The notes beneath the pieces are model-generated. The model saw nothing but the letters and a program-made list of their open reading frames with translations. It made no database searches and was not told the origin of the DNA. Shown in pieces: positions 33,717-43,309 of a stretch of DNA of 64,000 bases (its first letter is position 1; each line of letters starts with the position of its first letter). The position numbers and the translations under genes were made by a program. The DNA comes from Rhodospirillaceae bacterium. Its GTDB lineage: Bacteria > Pseudomonadota > Alphaproteobacteria > CACIAM-22H2. The stretch spans positions 1-64,000 of the forward strand of contig JALHMR010000014.1 in assembly GCA_022843945.1 (NCBI GenBank), written 5' to 3'.

Positions 33717-35480
33717 TTAGCCGGCGGCCTGGGGCTCGCCGGGCGGCGTGTCGGGTGTGCCGTTGGCCGGCGACGCCGCCTTGGCGCGCCGCGCGCGCGC
33801 CGACTTCTTGGCGCGCAGGCGGCTCTCGCTGAGCTCGCCGGCAGCCTCAAGGATGGGATAGGCGACGCTGGTCAGGTGCGAGTTGATGCGCTTGAGGTCG
33901 CGCAGGATGTCGAGATGCAGCGAGCTGGTCTCGATGCTCTCGGCCCGCCCGCTGCGCAGGCGCAGCAGGTGCTTCTCGGTCAGCTCGCGCTCGCGGTCGC
34001 GGAACTCGATCTTCTCCGAGAGCAGCTTGCGCGCCATGGTGATGTCGCCGGAGATGAACACGCTCATCGCCAGCTGCAGATGCTCCATCGCCTCGGCGTG
34101 CAGGGTGCAGATCTCCTGGAAGCCCTCGGACGAGAAATGCAGGCGGTTCTTGATCTTCTTGACCGCCATCTCCATGAGGTTCTTGTCGATGATGTCGCCG
34201 ACATGCTCGAGATTGGTGGTGAAGGCGATGATGTCCATCGCCCGCTTGCCGTCGACCTCGCCCAGCGGCTCGCGGCTCACCTGGGTCAGGTAAAGCTTGA
34301 TCGCCTCGTGCAGCCGGTCGACCACGTCGTCGCGGCGGATGATCTCGGAGGCCAGCCGGCGATCGTCGGTCTGGAAAACGGTTAGCGTGTCGCGCAGCAT
34401 GCCTTCCAGCACGTCGCCCATGCGCAAGGTCTCGCGGGCCGCGGCGGCGATGGCGAGCGGCGGTGATTCCAGCGCGGCCTGGTCGAGGTAGCGCGGCTTG
34501 GCCGGATCCTCGGCGCCGGGCGCGTCGACCACCTTGCGCTCGATCAGCCGGGCGACCGGACCGGTGAAGGGCAGGAAGAACAGCGCCAGCGCCACGTTGA
34601 AGGCCAAGTGGAAATTGACCACCATCCGCGCCGCATCGGCATCAAAGGAGGCCAGGGCCCGGGCCACCGGTTCGAGCAACGGCAAGACAACGATGCAGCC
34701 AGCCAGCCGAAACACGAGGTTGCCGATCGTCACCCGGCGCGCCGCGGCGTCGCCGTGCCAGGTCGCCGCCAGCGCCGGGAACGCACCGCCCAGATTAGCG
34801 CCGACGACCAGGGCCAGGGCCAGCGCCGGCGAGGCCACGCCGATCGAGGCCAGCGACATGACCAACAGGACGACCGCCAGGCTCGAATGGGCCAGCCAGG
34901 TCAGGCCGGCGGCGACAAGCACGGCGATCACCCGCTCACCCGCCAGGCCGGCAAACAGCACATCGATCGTCGACGACAGGCGGATCGGGCCCGACGCTTC
35001 GACGATCAGGCGCAGGGCCAGCAGCATGAGGCCGAGCCCGACCGCCGTGCGGCCGAGGTCGCGCTGGCGCGTGGTGGTACCGGCCATGAAGGCGACGACG
35101 CCAACGAAGATCAGCAGCGGCGAGATCCAATCGACGCGCAGGGACAGGGCCTGGGCGACGAGCGCCGTGCCGACATCGGCACCGAGCATCACCGCTAGCG
35201 CCGCGCCGGTGGCCAGCAGGCCGCGCTCGGCAAACGAGGCGGTCATCAGCGCCGTCGCCGTGCTCGATTGCAGGACCGCGGTGACGCCGAGGCCGGCGGC
35301 AAAGGCCGACAGGCGGTTACGCAGGCCGCGGCCGATCACGCGACGCAAATCCGCACCGTAGGCGCGCATCACGCCGGTGCGGACCATGCGCAAGCCCCAG
35401 AGAAGAAGTGCGACGCCACCGAGCAAGTGGAGAAGAATCGTCGTAGCGGAGATGGCCCTTAACTCCGAGCCGTGGCGCAC
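33717..35480 (-). CDS. Na/Pi cotransporter family protein with PhoU domain
   Basis: 587-residue NptA-type protein. Two PNaS repeats are marked by QSST at 71-74 and the AHSSLAVVLL run near 196-205, with about eight to ten membrane segments. A cytoplasmic PhoU-like helical domain follows at ~350-555, then a Lys/Ala/Pro-rich tail. It moves phosphate with sodium, possibly outward. The start is a GTG at 35480; a later start before the first membrane segment is possible. A PHO-box-like sequence lies 29 bp upstream. Confidence 0.87.
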   Translation of the reverse strand: MRHGSELRAISATTILLHLLGGVALLLWGLRMVRTGVMRAYGADLRRVIGRGLRNRLSAFAAGLGVTAVLQSSTATALMTASFAERGLLATGAALAVMLGADVGTALVAQALSLRVDWISPLLIFVGVVAFMAGTTTRQRDLGRTAVGLGLMLLALRLIVEASGPIRLSSTIDVLFAGLAGERVIAVLVAAGLTWLAHSSLAVVLLVMSLASIGVASPALALALVVGANLGGAFPALAATWHGDAAARRVTIGNLVFRLAGCIVVLPLLEPVARALASFDADAARMVVNFHLAFNVALALFFLPFTGPVARLIERKVVDAPGAEDPAKPRYLDQAALESPPLAIAAAARETLRMGDVLEGMLRDTLTVFQTDDRRLASEIIRRDDVVDRLHEAIKLYLTQVSREPLGEVDGKRAMDIIAFTTNLEHVGDIIDKNLMEMAVKKIKNRLHFSSEGFQEICTLHAEAMEHLQLAMSVFISGDITMARKLLSEKIEFRDRERELTEKHLLRLRSGRAESIETSSLHLDILRDLKRINSHLTSVAYPILEAAGELSESRLRAKKSARARRAKAASPANGTPDTPPGEPQAAG

Positions 35481-35508
35481 ATCGCGGCGCCGACGTCATC
35501 ACGGGTGG

Positions 35509-35526
35509 GTGTCATAAATCTGTAAC
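35509..35526 (+). promoter_or_regulatory. PHO-box-like sequence near the Na/Pi gene
   Basis: GTGTCATAAATCTGTAAC matches the enterobacterial PHO box CTGTCATAWAWCTGTCAY at 16 of 18 positions as I align it. The direct repeats read on the plus strand, away from the Na/Pi gene, and a CATAAT at 35532-35537 lies closer than the usual 10-11 bp. It may drive the plus-strand transcript toward DoxX, or act on the minus-strand gene in reverse orientation. Confidence 0.45.
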
Positions 35527-35592
35527 TGACTCATAATGAGCCAGCGCCTTGCCAATGCAAGGATAAATCGCAGTTCGTTAACGGAGTCTTGA

Positions 35593-35614
35593 GGGCCCGG
35601 TTCCGGCCGGGCCC
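35593..35614 (+). terminator. GC hairpin upstream of DoxX gene
   Basis: GGGCCCGG (35593-35600) and CCGGGCCC (35607-35614) pair perfectly, followed by TCTCTC. It lies about 70 bases after the PHO-box-like promoter and before the DoxX start, so it could attenuate that transcript. No pure T-run follows, so termination is uncertain. Confidence 0.35.
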
Positions 35615-35696
35615 TCTCTCGCCGCGCCCCGGACGGCGCGCTATGCTGTGGCTTGCGAGTCCCGCCAACGGGGCCGCGAAGACGGGGGAGGAACCG

Positions 35697-36149
35697 ATGT
35701 CAGATGCCGCCGAGCCTCGGCTGCTGTTTCCGCAACTCAAGCCGTTTTACGACAAGGTCGAGCCACTCTCCTGGCTCCTGATTCGCCTCGCGGCGGGCCT
35801 GATCATCATTCCGCATGGCTGGCCAAAGTTGATGATGGGCATCCAAGCGACGGCCCAGATGGCCCTCGTGCGTCGCGGCATCGAGCCGGCGATCCCGCTG
35901 GCTATCGGCCTGATCACCCTGGAGACCGTCGGCGGCCTGTGCGTGGCGCTCGGCCTATTCACCCGCTTCTGGGCGGCGGCAATCGCCATCGAGATGGCGG
36001 TGATCGTCTATCACCATCTCGGCGGCGGCTTCGGCTGGACCAACCGGGGCTACGAGTATCCGCTGATGTGGGGCCTGATCATGCTGGCCATCGCGCTGCG
36101 CGGCGGCGGCCCCTACTCCCTCGACCGCCGGCTCGGGCGCGAGCTCTAG
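35697..36149 (+). CDS. DoxX family membrane protein
   Basis: 150-residue protein with four hydrophobic segments. RLAAGLIIIPHGWPKLM, GIEPAIPLAIGLITLETVGGLCVALGLFTR in part and a Gly-rich loop before the last segment are DoxX/DoxD-like. Family members are small quinone-linked or oxidative-stress membrane proteins of poorly known role. ATG 35697 follows GGGGGAGG. It is convergent with the histidine kinase gene 11 bp away. Confidence 0.85.
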   Translation: MSDAAEPRLLFPQLKPFYDKVEPLSWLLIRLAAGLIIIPHGWPKLMMGIQATAQMALVRRGIEPAIPLAIGLITLETVGGLCVALGLFTRFWAAAIAIEMAVIVYHHLGGGFGWTNRGYEYPLMWGLIMLAIALRGGGPYSLDRRLGREL

Positions 36150-36160
36150 TCAGCCCAATC

Positions 36161-37363
<1,203 letters not shown>

Positions 37364-37531
37364 GCCCTCGGTCCCCCAACCGCGATCCCGGACCTTAGAC
37401 GGGGTGATACGCGCTGTAAATCGCCTATAAAGTCTAATTATTTGATTTTTATACGCTATTTAGAGATTGCCGGACAGAAACGGGGCAGGTTGATGTTTCG
37501 TTGGGCATGGCGAATCACATGCAGCGGGCGC

Positions 37532-37612
37532 ATTGCTGCATCGCAGCAATCGAGGCCCTCAGTCGCCCGACGCGCTCTATCCTTATCCGCTCACCGCTGT
37601 CACGGGACAGCG
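37532..37612 (+). promoter_or_regulatory. structured 5' leader of the RRM gene
   Basis: Two perfect hairpins in the ~140 bases before the RRM start: ATTGCTGC/GCAGCAAT (37532-37539 with 37543-37550, loop ATC) and CGCTGTC/GACAGCG (37595-37601 with 37606-37612, loop ACGG). The upstream 37380-37460 stretch is strikingly AT-rich and probably holds the promoter. RNA-binding-protein leaders are often sites of autoregulation. Confidence 0.45.
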
Positions 37613-37638
37613 ATCAGGGAGTCGTCTTCGAGGAATTC

Positions 37639-38037
37639 ATGAGACCGAACAACAAGTTTCGCGGCAACGTCTTCGTCGCCAATCTGCCGCATGGTTACAC
37701 CGATGAAGAGCTGGCACAGGCTTTCGACGAGCACGGCCTAGTGCTGGGCGCGCATCTGGCGCGCGATCCGATCACCGGCGCAACCAAGGGCTACGGTCTC
37801 GTGAACCTGGCGCCCGATCGCGCGGCCGCCGCTGCCGCTGCCGCCCTCAATGGTACCGAGATCGGCGGGCGGCGCATTGAAGCCCGCGTGGCCGATCCCG
37901 ACATGGCGATCAATCTGCCCCGCCCCCAGCGCGCGGAGACGCCGTTCGAAGCCCCGACGCGCCCGCATTTCCCGGCCAGCGCCGCGCCGGCCCGCCGGCC
38001 GGTCGTCGTCGAATACCGGACCCGCCGCTTCTCCTAG
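37639..38037 (+). CDS. RRM-domain RNA-binding protein
   Basis: 132-residue protein with one RNA recognition motif. RNP2 VFVANL is at residues 11-16 and RNP1 KGYGLVNL at 50-57; the second aromatic of RNP1 is replaced by Leu/Val. An Ala-rich helix follows, then a Pro/Arg-rich tail from about 92. Bacterial RRM proteins bind mRNAs, often in cold response. ATG 37639 behind AGGA gives a start right before the RRM; the frame is open to 37501 but that part overlaps the leader hairpins. Its TAG and the potC-type stop share the same CTAG. Confidence 0.85.
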   Translation: MRPNNKFRGNVFVANLPHGYTDEELAQAFDEHGLVLGAHLARDPITGATKGYGLVNLAPDRAAAAAAAALNGTEIGGRRIEARVADPDMAINLPRPQRAETPFEAPTRPHFPASAAPARRPVVVEYRTRRFS

Positions 38038-38858
38038 ATTTTGGCGGTGCGGTTGGTGCGCGCGATCAGCACCACCGCCAGTGTCACGCACAGGCCCGCG
38101 GCGATAACAAAGAGCGTCGCCAGGGCATTCACCTGCGGCGACAGGCCGAGCCGCACGCTGGCGAAGACCACCATCGGCAGGGTGGTGGCCCCCGGCCCGG
38201 CGGTGAAGCTGGCGATCACCAGGTCATCGAGCGACAGCGTGAAGGCCAGCAGCCAGCCCGCGGCGAGAGCCGGCGCGAGCAGCGGCAGCGTGACGTTGAA
38301 AAACGCCCGGGCCGGCGGCGCGCCAAGATCGTGGGCGGCTTCTTCAAGTGCTGGATCGAGGAGCCTGACGCGGGCCTGGACGACCACCGCGACATAGGCG
38401 AGCGAGAACGTCGTGTGGGCGATGACAATGGTGGTGAAGCCGCGCTCGCCCGGCCAACCGATGATGTTGTCCAGCGAGACGAAGAGCAGCAGCAGCGACA
38501 GGCCGGTGATGACTTCGGGCAGCACGAGCGGCGCCGCGAACAGAAAGCCGAGCAACGCCGCCGCGACGGGCCGGATGCGGAAACCCTTGATCCGGCCGAG
38601 CGCCAATCCGCCCAGCCCGCCCAGGATGGTCGCCAGCGTGGCGCTGGCGGCAGCAACCGCGACACTGAGCCCGGCAGCCTCGATGATGCGCTCATTGTTG
38701 AGGAGCTCGACGTACCAGCGCGTCGAGAACCCGGCCCAGACGGTCACCAATCGAGACCCGTTGAACGAGAAAACGATCAGCAGCAGCACCGGCAAATAGA
38801 GGAACGCGTAGCCGAGTCCCAGCCAGGTGAGCAGCAGAGGCGAGCGCCGGCCTGTCAT
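38034..38858 (-). CDS. potC: ABC permease, PotC type
   Basis: 274-residue inner-membrane permease of the spermidine/putrescine family with six hydrophobic segments and an EAA loop (LEEAAHDLGAPPARAFFNVTLP) around residue 190. ATG 38858 overlaps the potB-type stop as ATGA. It pairs with the upstream permease. Family members carry polyamines, but without a binding protein in the operon the substrate is uncertain. Confidence 0.88.
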   Translation of the reverse strand: MTGRRSPLLLTWLGLGYAFLYLPVLLLIVFSFNGSRLVTVWAGFSTRWYVELLNNERIIEAAGLSVAVAAASATLATILGGLGGLALGRIKGFRIRPVAAALLGFLFAAPLVLPEVITGLSLLLLFVSLDNIIGWPGERGFTTIVIAHTTFSLAYVAVVVQARVRLLDPALEEAAHDLGAPPARAFFNVTLPLLAPALAAGWLLAFTLSLDDLVIASFTAGPGATTLPMVVFASVRLGLSPQVNALATLFVIAAGLCVTLAVVLIARTNRTAKI

Positions 38859-39700
38859 GGCGCACCCCGGCGCTCGAGTGTCTGGAAGGCGACCATCGGC
38901 GCCACCAGCACGGCGAGCAAAGCGATGGCGACGGCCGAGGCGGCGGGCCAGTCCCGGTTGGAGAAGAACTCGGTCCACAGCACCTTGCCGATCATCGGTG
39001 AATCAGGCCCACCCAGCAGATCGGGAATGACGAACTCTCCACACGCCGGAATAAAGACGAGCAGCGAACCCGCGATGATGCCGGGACGCGAGAGCGGCAG
39101 GGTGACCGACAGGAAAGCCCGGAACGGCCGCGCCCCCAGGTCGTAAGCCGCCTCCACCAGCCCCGAATCGAGCCGTTCGAGCGCCGCGTAGAGCGGCAAC
39201 ACCATGAACGGCAGATACGAGTAGACGATGCCGAGATGCACGGCGAACTCGTTGGCGATGAGCGGCAGCGGTTCGCTGATCAGGCCGAGGCCGATCAGCG
39301 CCTCGTTGATCAACCCGGTAGGGCGGAGCAGCACCATCCAGGCGTAGACGCGCACCAGGAAAGACGTCCAGAACGGCAGGATGACCAGCATCAGCAGCAG
39401 CAGGCGTGTCTGTTCACCGGCACGCGCGATCGCGTAAGCCATCGGATAGCCGATCACCAGGCAGATCAGCGTCGCAGTCGCCGCGATGCGCGCTGCATTG
39501 AAGAAGGCCGCGGCGTAGAGATCGTCGCCGACCAGGACACGGTAGGAATCGGCGGTCCAGTTGCGCGGATCGAGCGGCGAGGCGAAGGGCGGCTGGCCGT
39601 CGACGGCCGGCACGAGACTGATGGCCAGCACGATGACCAGCGGTGCGACCAGAAACAGCAGGAGCCAGGCCAGCGGTAGACCGAGGACAAAACGACGCAA
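38855..39700 (-). CDS. potB: ABC permease, PotB type
   Basis: 281-residue permease with six membrane segments. The EAA loop is LVEAAYDLGARPFRAFLSVTLP near residue 180 and the ending is LLGGPDSPMIG then the last helix. The start is a TTG at 39700 preceded by GGAGAG. It is 12 bp after the Cache-HWE kinase gene. Forms a heterodimeric pore with the PotC-type subunit. Confidence 0.88.
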   Translation of the reverse strand: MRRFVLGLPLAWLLLFLVAPLVIVLAISLVPAVDGQPPFASPLDPRNWTADSYRVLVGDDLYAAAFFNAARIAATATLICLVIGYPMAYAIARAGEQTRLLLLMLVILPFWTSFLVRVYAWMVLLRPTGLINEALIGLGLISEPLPLIANEFAVHLGIVYSYLPFMVLPLYAALERLDSGLVEAAYDLGARPFRAFLSVTLPLSRPGIIAGSLLVFIPACGEFVIPDLLGGPDSPMIGKVLWTEFFSNRDWPAASAVAIALLAVLVAPMVAFQTLERRGAP

Positions 39701-39712
39701 GCGGGCTCTCCG

Positions 39713-41440
39713 TTACCTGACCTTGGGACTGTCCGCGGCCGCCTTATCCGCCAGAGCGGCAAGCTCGTCGGGCGGCGCCAGGGGAAACTCTATACGACAG
39801 ACGAATCCCGAAGGCTCGAACCGGATATCGGTCGTCCCCTGCAAGCCCCCCGAAAGCTGGCGCAGCAGGCGCATGCCAAAGCCTTCGGTGGCGGGCTTGG
39901 ACACCGTCGGCCCCCCGCTTTCGACCCAGCTGACGGCCAGCCGCGGGCGGGTTTCCTCCGTCAGCAGGACGCTCCATTCCAGCCGGACCCGGCCCTCGTT
40001 CACCGAAAGCGCGCCGTACTTTACCGCGTTGGTCGCCAGCTCGCCGAGCCACAGGGCGAGCGACAGCGCAGTCGGCGGATTGAGTGACACGTCGGGGCCG
40101 ATCAACTCCACCCGCTCAGACCTCTCGGCGCCGAACGGCGACAACAGCAGGGCCTCGGCCAGGCTGCGCATCGGTGTAGCCTGCCAGCGGTTCTCCGCCA
40201 GCAGCTCATGGGCGCGCGAGTAGGCGAAGAGGCGCGCTTCGAAAGCCGGCACGAAAGCCTGGAGCGTGGTCACCGAGCGCGCCGTCTGGCGGGCCATGGC
40301 CTGCATGGTGGCCAGCGAGTTCTTGGTCCGGTGGTTGAGCTCGTTGATCAGGATGCGGAACTGCTCGATCGACCGGTGATGCTCGGCTTCCCGCGCCTCC
40401 AGCGACGTCGCCAGGGTGTTGAACGCCCGGGCGAGCTGGGCGAACTCGCTGCCCGGCACCTCGCCGACGACACGAGCGTGAAGATCGCCCTCGGTCCAGC
40501 GGCGGGCGGCATCGCGCAGGCGCTCGATGGGGCCGACGATGAGGCCGCGACCGATGAACCATGCGGCGAGCAGCGCCAGCACCAAACCGGCGGTGGAGAT
40601 CACCATGCCCCAGATCAGGACGCCGCGCCCGACCGCGTCGCTGGGCTCGGCAATGCCGACCGCGACAAAGACGTCTCGCGGCGGTACACGCAAAGGAACG
40701 TAGCCGACGACGCGCGAAACCCCGTCCAGCGTCTGGCCACCACCGATGGCGGCGGCACCGGCTAGGTCAGCGCGCAGCATGGCCTGCATGTACGCCGGCG
40801 CTGACCTCCCTACCCACTGGGAATCGGGCACGCGGCCGATGATCGTCCCCTGCCGATCGACGAGGGTGATCGTCGAATCCTCCGGCAGACCTTTGGCAAT
40901 GAACTGCTGTTGGAGCCAGTCCAGGCGAAGCGGAGCCACCAGCACGCCGCCCGGCTGCCCGTCAGGGCCGAGAAACCGTAAAGACAGCGGCAGAACCGGC
41001 GCGCCCTGCTGCCGCCCGATCGTGAAGGTTCCGACCACCAGGTCGCTGTTGTTCAAGGCCTCGATGAAATAAGACCGATCGGCGATATTGAGATCGGAGT
41101 TGAAATCGTCGATCGCGCAGAACGGGCGGCCGTCCTTGCCGATCACCCCTATGCCGTAGAGATAAGGGTACTGACCGCGGAATTCGCGCAGAAGCGTGTT
41201 ACAGGCCTGGCCGTCCCGATCGCGAACCGCCGGCAGGGCCGCCAGGGTCACCATGACTCCGCGTATGCCCTCGAATATTCGCTCCAGCTCGGTGTTGGCA
41301 AACTGGGCGAAATCCAAGGCGATGGCGTGCGCCGTGTGCTCACGGTCGCGCTGCAGCTCGTAGGCTCCATAGAGCTGCGCGACGATCGCCGGAACCACCG
41401 CGACGACGACGAGCGCGAACAGACGCACCAGGAGGGACAA
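39713..41440 (-). CDS. HWE-type sensor histidine kinase with dCache and HAMP
   Basis: 575-residue membrane kinase. A first membrane segment at ~5-25 and a second at ~275-298 enclose a ~245-residue periplasmic double-Cache domain with a DRSYF run. HAMP follows at ~298-350, then a HWE/HisKA_2 domain with His370 (ELNHRTKNSLA) and an HATPase of that type. dCache domains bind amino acids, polyamines or carboxylates. Start is TTG 41440. It sits between the ATPase and permease genes of a Pot-type importer that has no binding protein, so its ligand may be the transported compound. Confidence 0.88.
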   Translation of the reverse strand: MSLLVRLFALVVVAVVPAIVAQLYGAYELQRDREHTAHAIALDFAQFANTELERIFEGIRGVMVTLAALPAVRDRDGQACNTLLREFRGQYPYLYGIGVIGKDGRPFCAIDDFNSDLNIADRSYFIEALNNSDLVVGTFTIGRQQGAPVLPLSLRFLGPDGQPGGVLVAPLRLDWLQQQFIAKGLPEDSTITLVDRQGTIIGRVPDSQWVGRSAPAYMQAMLRADLAGAAAIGGGQTLDGVSRVVGYVPLRVPPRDVFVAVGIAEPSDAVGRGVLIWGMVISTAGLVLALLAAWFIGRGLIVGPIERLRDAARRWTEGDLHARVVGEVPGSEFAQLARAFNTLATSLEAREAEHHRSIEQFRILINELNHRTKNSLATMQAMARQTARSVTTLQAFVPAFEARLFAYSRAHELLAENRWQATPMRSLAEALLLSPFGAERSERVELIGPDVSLNPPTALSLALWLGELATNAVKYGALSVNEGRVRLEWSVLLTEETRPRLAVSWVESGGPTVSKPATEGFGMRLLRQLSGGLQGTTDIRFEPSGFVCRIEFPLAPPDELAALADKAAADSPKVR

Positions 41441-41526
41441 ACCCGGATCCTCATCGCCACACGGAGCAAAGCCGGAGCATAGCGTAAGGCGCTAGCGGAA
41501 GGCAGCAACCCTCCTCGAAAGAATCA

Positions 41527-42615
41527 TCATTCTGTCAGAACGACCCCGGCCTCGGCTGGCCAGGACACCTGCACCGGCGCGCCGCGTGCGGGGCGCGGCG
41601 CGCTCTCGCCATGGCGGTTCGGCAGCACGGCGCGCAAGGTCAGGGTGCCGCCGATCTCGATTTCATAACGTGAAACGTCGCCGGCATAGGCGCTCTCACG
41701 CACGACGCCCGGCAACCGGTTTGCCTGCTCGCTGGCGTCCAGGGAAAGGTTCTCCGGCCGCACCGCAAGCCAAAGTGGTGTGCCGTCGCCGATGGACCTC
41801 TCGTCGCGGGCCCGCAGCGTCACCCCGGGAATGTCCGTGTCGATGCGCAGGAAGGCTCCATCCCGTCCTCCGGCGCGCCCGGCAATGACATTGGCGCGGC
41901 CCAGGAAGTCGGCGATGTAGCGCGAGCTCGGGCGCTCGTAGACCTCGCGCGGCGTGCCGACCTGCATGAGCACGCCGTCGCGCATAATCGCCAGGCGATC
42001 GGCCAGGCTCATCGCCTCCTCCTGGTCGTGAGTCACGAAGATGAAGGCGATGCCGAGCCGGCGCTGGATGGCGGCGAGTTCGCTGCGCACCTGGTCGCGC
42101 AGGCGGCGATCGAGGGCCGCGAGCGGCTCGTCGAGCAGCAGCGCCTTGGGCCGCTTGGCCAGCGCCCGGGCCAGCGCCACGCGCTGCCGCTGGCCGCCGG
42201 AAAGCTGGTGCGGCTTGCGCCCGCCCAGCCCCTCGAGCTCGACCAGGGTCAGCATCTCGGCGACGCGGGCCTCGATCTCCGTCCTGGGCAGGCCTTCCTG
42301 CTTGAGCCCGAAGGCGATGTTCGAGGCCACGCTGAGATGCGGAAACAGCGCGTAGGATTGAAACACCGTGTTGACCGGCCGCTCCCAGGGCGGCACGGCG
42401 GTCATCTCGGCGCCGTCGATGGCGATACTGCCGGCATCCGGCGCTTCGAGACCGGCGATCATCCGCAGTAGCGTCGTCTTGCCGCAGCCCGAGGGGCCGA
42501 GCAGCGCGAAGAACTCTCCGGCCCCGATCTCCAGGCTGACATCGGCGACGGCGGCCGTGGCGCCGAAGAAGCGCGAAACGCCGTCGATCCGAATCAGAGT
42601 GCTACCCCCGCTCAC
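41527..42615 (-). CDS. potA: ABC ATPase, PotA type
   Basis: ~362-residue ATPase. Walker A GPSGCGKT, Q-loop FQSYALFPHL, signature LSGGQRQR, Walker B ALLLDEPLAALD and a C-terminal TOBE domain are all present. I prefer GTG 42615, which starts just before STLIRIDGV. A TTG at 42666 would add 17 residues overlapping a T-rich, promoter-like stretch. It energises the PotBC-type permeases downstream, with the kinase gene inserted between. Confidence 0.87.
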   Translation of the reverse strand: MSGGSTLIRIDGVSRFFGATAAVADVSLEIGAGEFFALLGPSGCGKTTLLRMIAGLEAPDAGSIAIDGAEMTAVPPWERPVNTVFQSYALFPHLSVASNIAFGLKQEGLPRTEIEARVAEMLTLVELEGLGGRKPHQLSGGQRQRVALARALAKRPKALLLDEPLAALDRRLRDQVRSELAAIQRRLGIAFIFVTHDQEEAMSLADRLAIMRDGVLMQVGTPREVYERPSSRYIADFLGRANVIAGRAGGRDGAFLRIDTDIPGVTLRARDERSIGDGTPLWLAVRPENLSLDASEQANRLPGVVRESAYAGDVSRYEIEIGGTLTLRAVLPNRHGESAPRPARGAPVQVSWPAEAGVVLTE

Positions 42616-42679
42616 GGGCCGCACTATAGCGGGGCTTGGTAGCAATCGCCCACGGCGTTCTGACAAAAAAACGAGACGG

Positions 42680-43228
42680 TCAGTACATCGTACGGATCAG
42701 TTTTCCGTCGCGATCAAGGGGCGTGGAGACGACCATCAGCCGCGCCAGGCTGCCGTCCTCGTCGACCAATGGCAGCACAAGCCGTTCCCAGAGGCTCGTA
42801 TCCTGCGCTCCGACGGGACGGCGGACGGTGTAGACCGGCGCGCGGCGGCGGACGGCGGCGCGACCGACCGCAAGGCTGAACTCAGTGACATAGGCGCTCG
42901 CCGGGTGTTCGGAGAGCCGCTTTCCCGTCATGTCGAAGCCGGACACTCTGCCGATCGTGCTGCCAAAGAGCCGGTAGCTGAAATCCTGGCCGCCTTCCAG
43001 GACATCGAGGAGCAGCACGTAACCCAGCGCCGGACGCAGATCTACGGGATCCACCTGCTGATAACCCGGCAGGCGGGAGCCTGCGGCCAGAGCCGACCAG
43101 TGGGCGAGCGCATGCCGCGGCGGCTCGCTCATCAACTGCTCCTGGCTCGGGTTCCAGATGACGATCGGCGCCTCAGCGCCGTGTTCGGCAAAGACCTCGG
43201 CGATTTCGTACAAGTTCTCGCTCAACAC
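42680..43228 (-). CDS. PAS_5-type protein
   Basis: 182-residue PAS-fold protein of the alphaproteobacterial PAS_5 type: Trp/Pro-rich start, LGYVLLLDVLEGGQDFSYRLFGSTIGRVSGFDMTG in part, and WERLVLPLVDEDGSLARLMV near the end. Probably a stand-alone sensor or adapter. The start is uncertain: GTG 43228, or a non-ATG start about 45 bases further up behind GAGGAG. It precedes the Pot-type operon in the same direction. Confidence 0.7.
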   Translation of the reverse strand: MLSENLYEIAEVFAEHGAEAPIVIWNPSQEQLMSEPPRHALAHWSALAAGSRLPGYQQVDPVDLRPALGYVLLLDVLEGGQDFSYRLFGSTIGRVSGFDMTGKRLSEHPASAYVTEFSLAVGRAAVRRRAPVYTVRRPVGAQDTSLWERLVLPLVDEDGSLARLMVVSTPLDRDGKLIRTMY

Positions 43229-43309
43229 CGCCTCGGTCCAGGCGGCGACGCGGATCCAGTCGATCGCTGATGCGGCCGGTGTCAGTCGTTACTCCTCAGT
43301 CGCCAGTCC

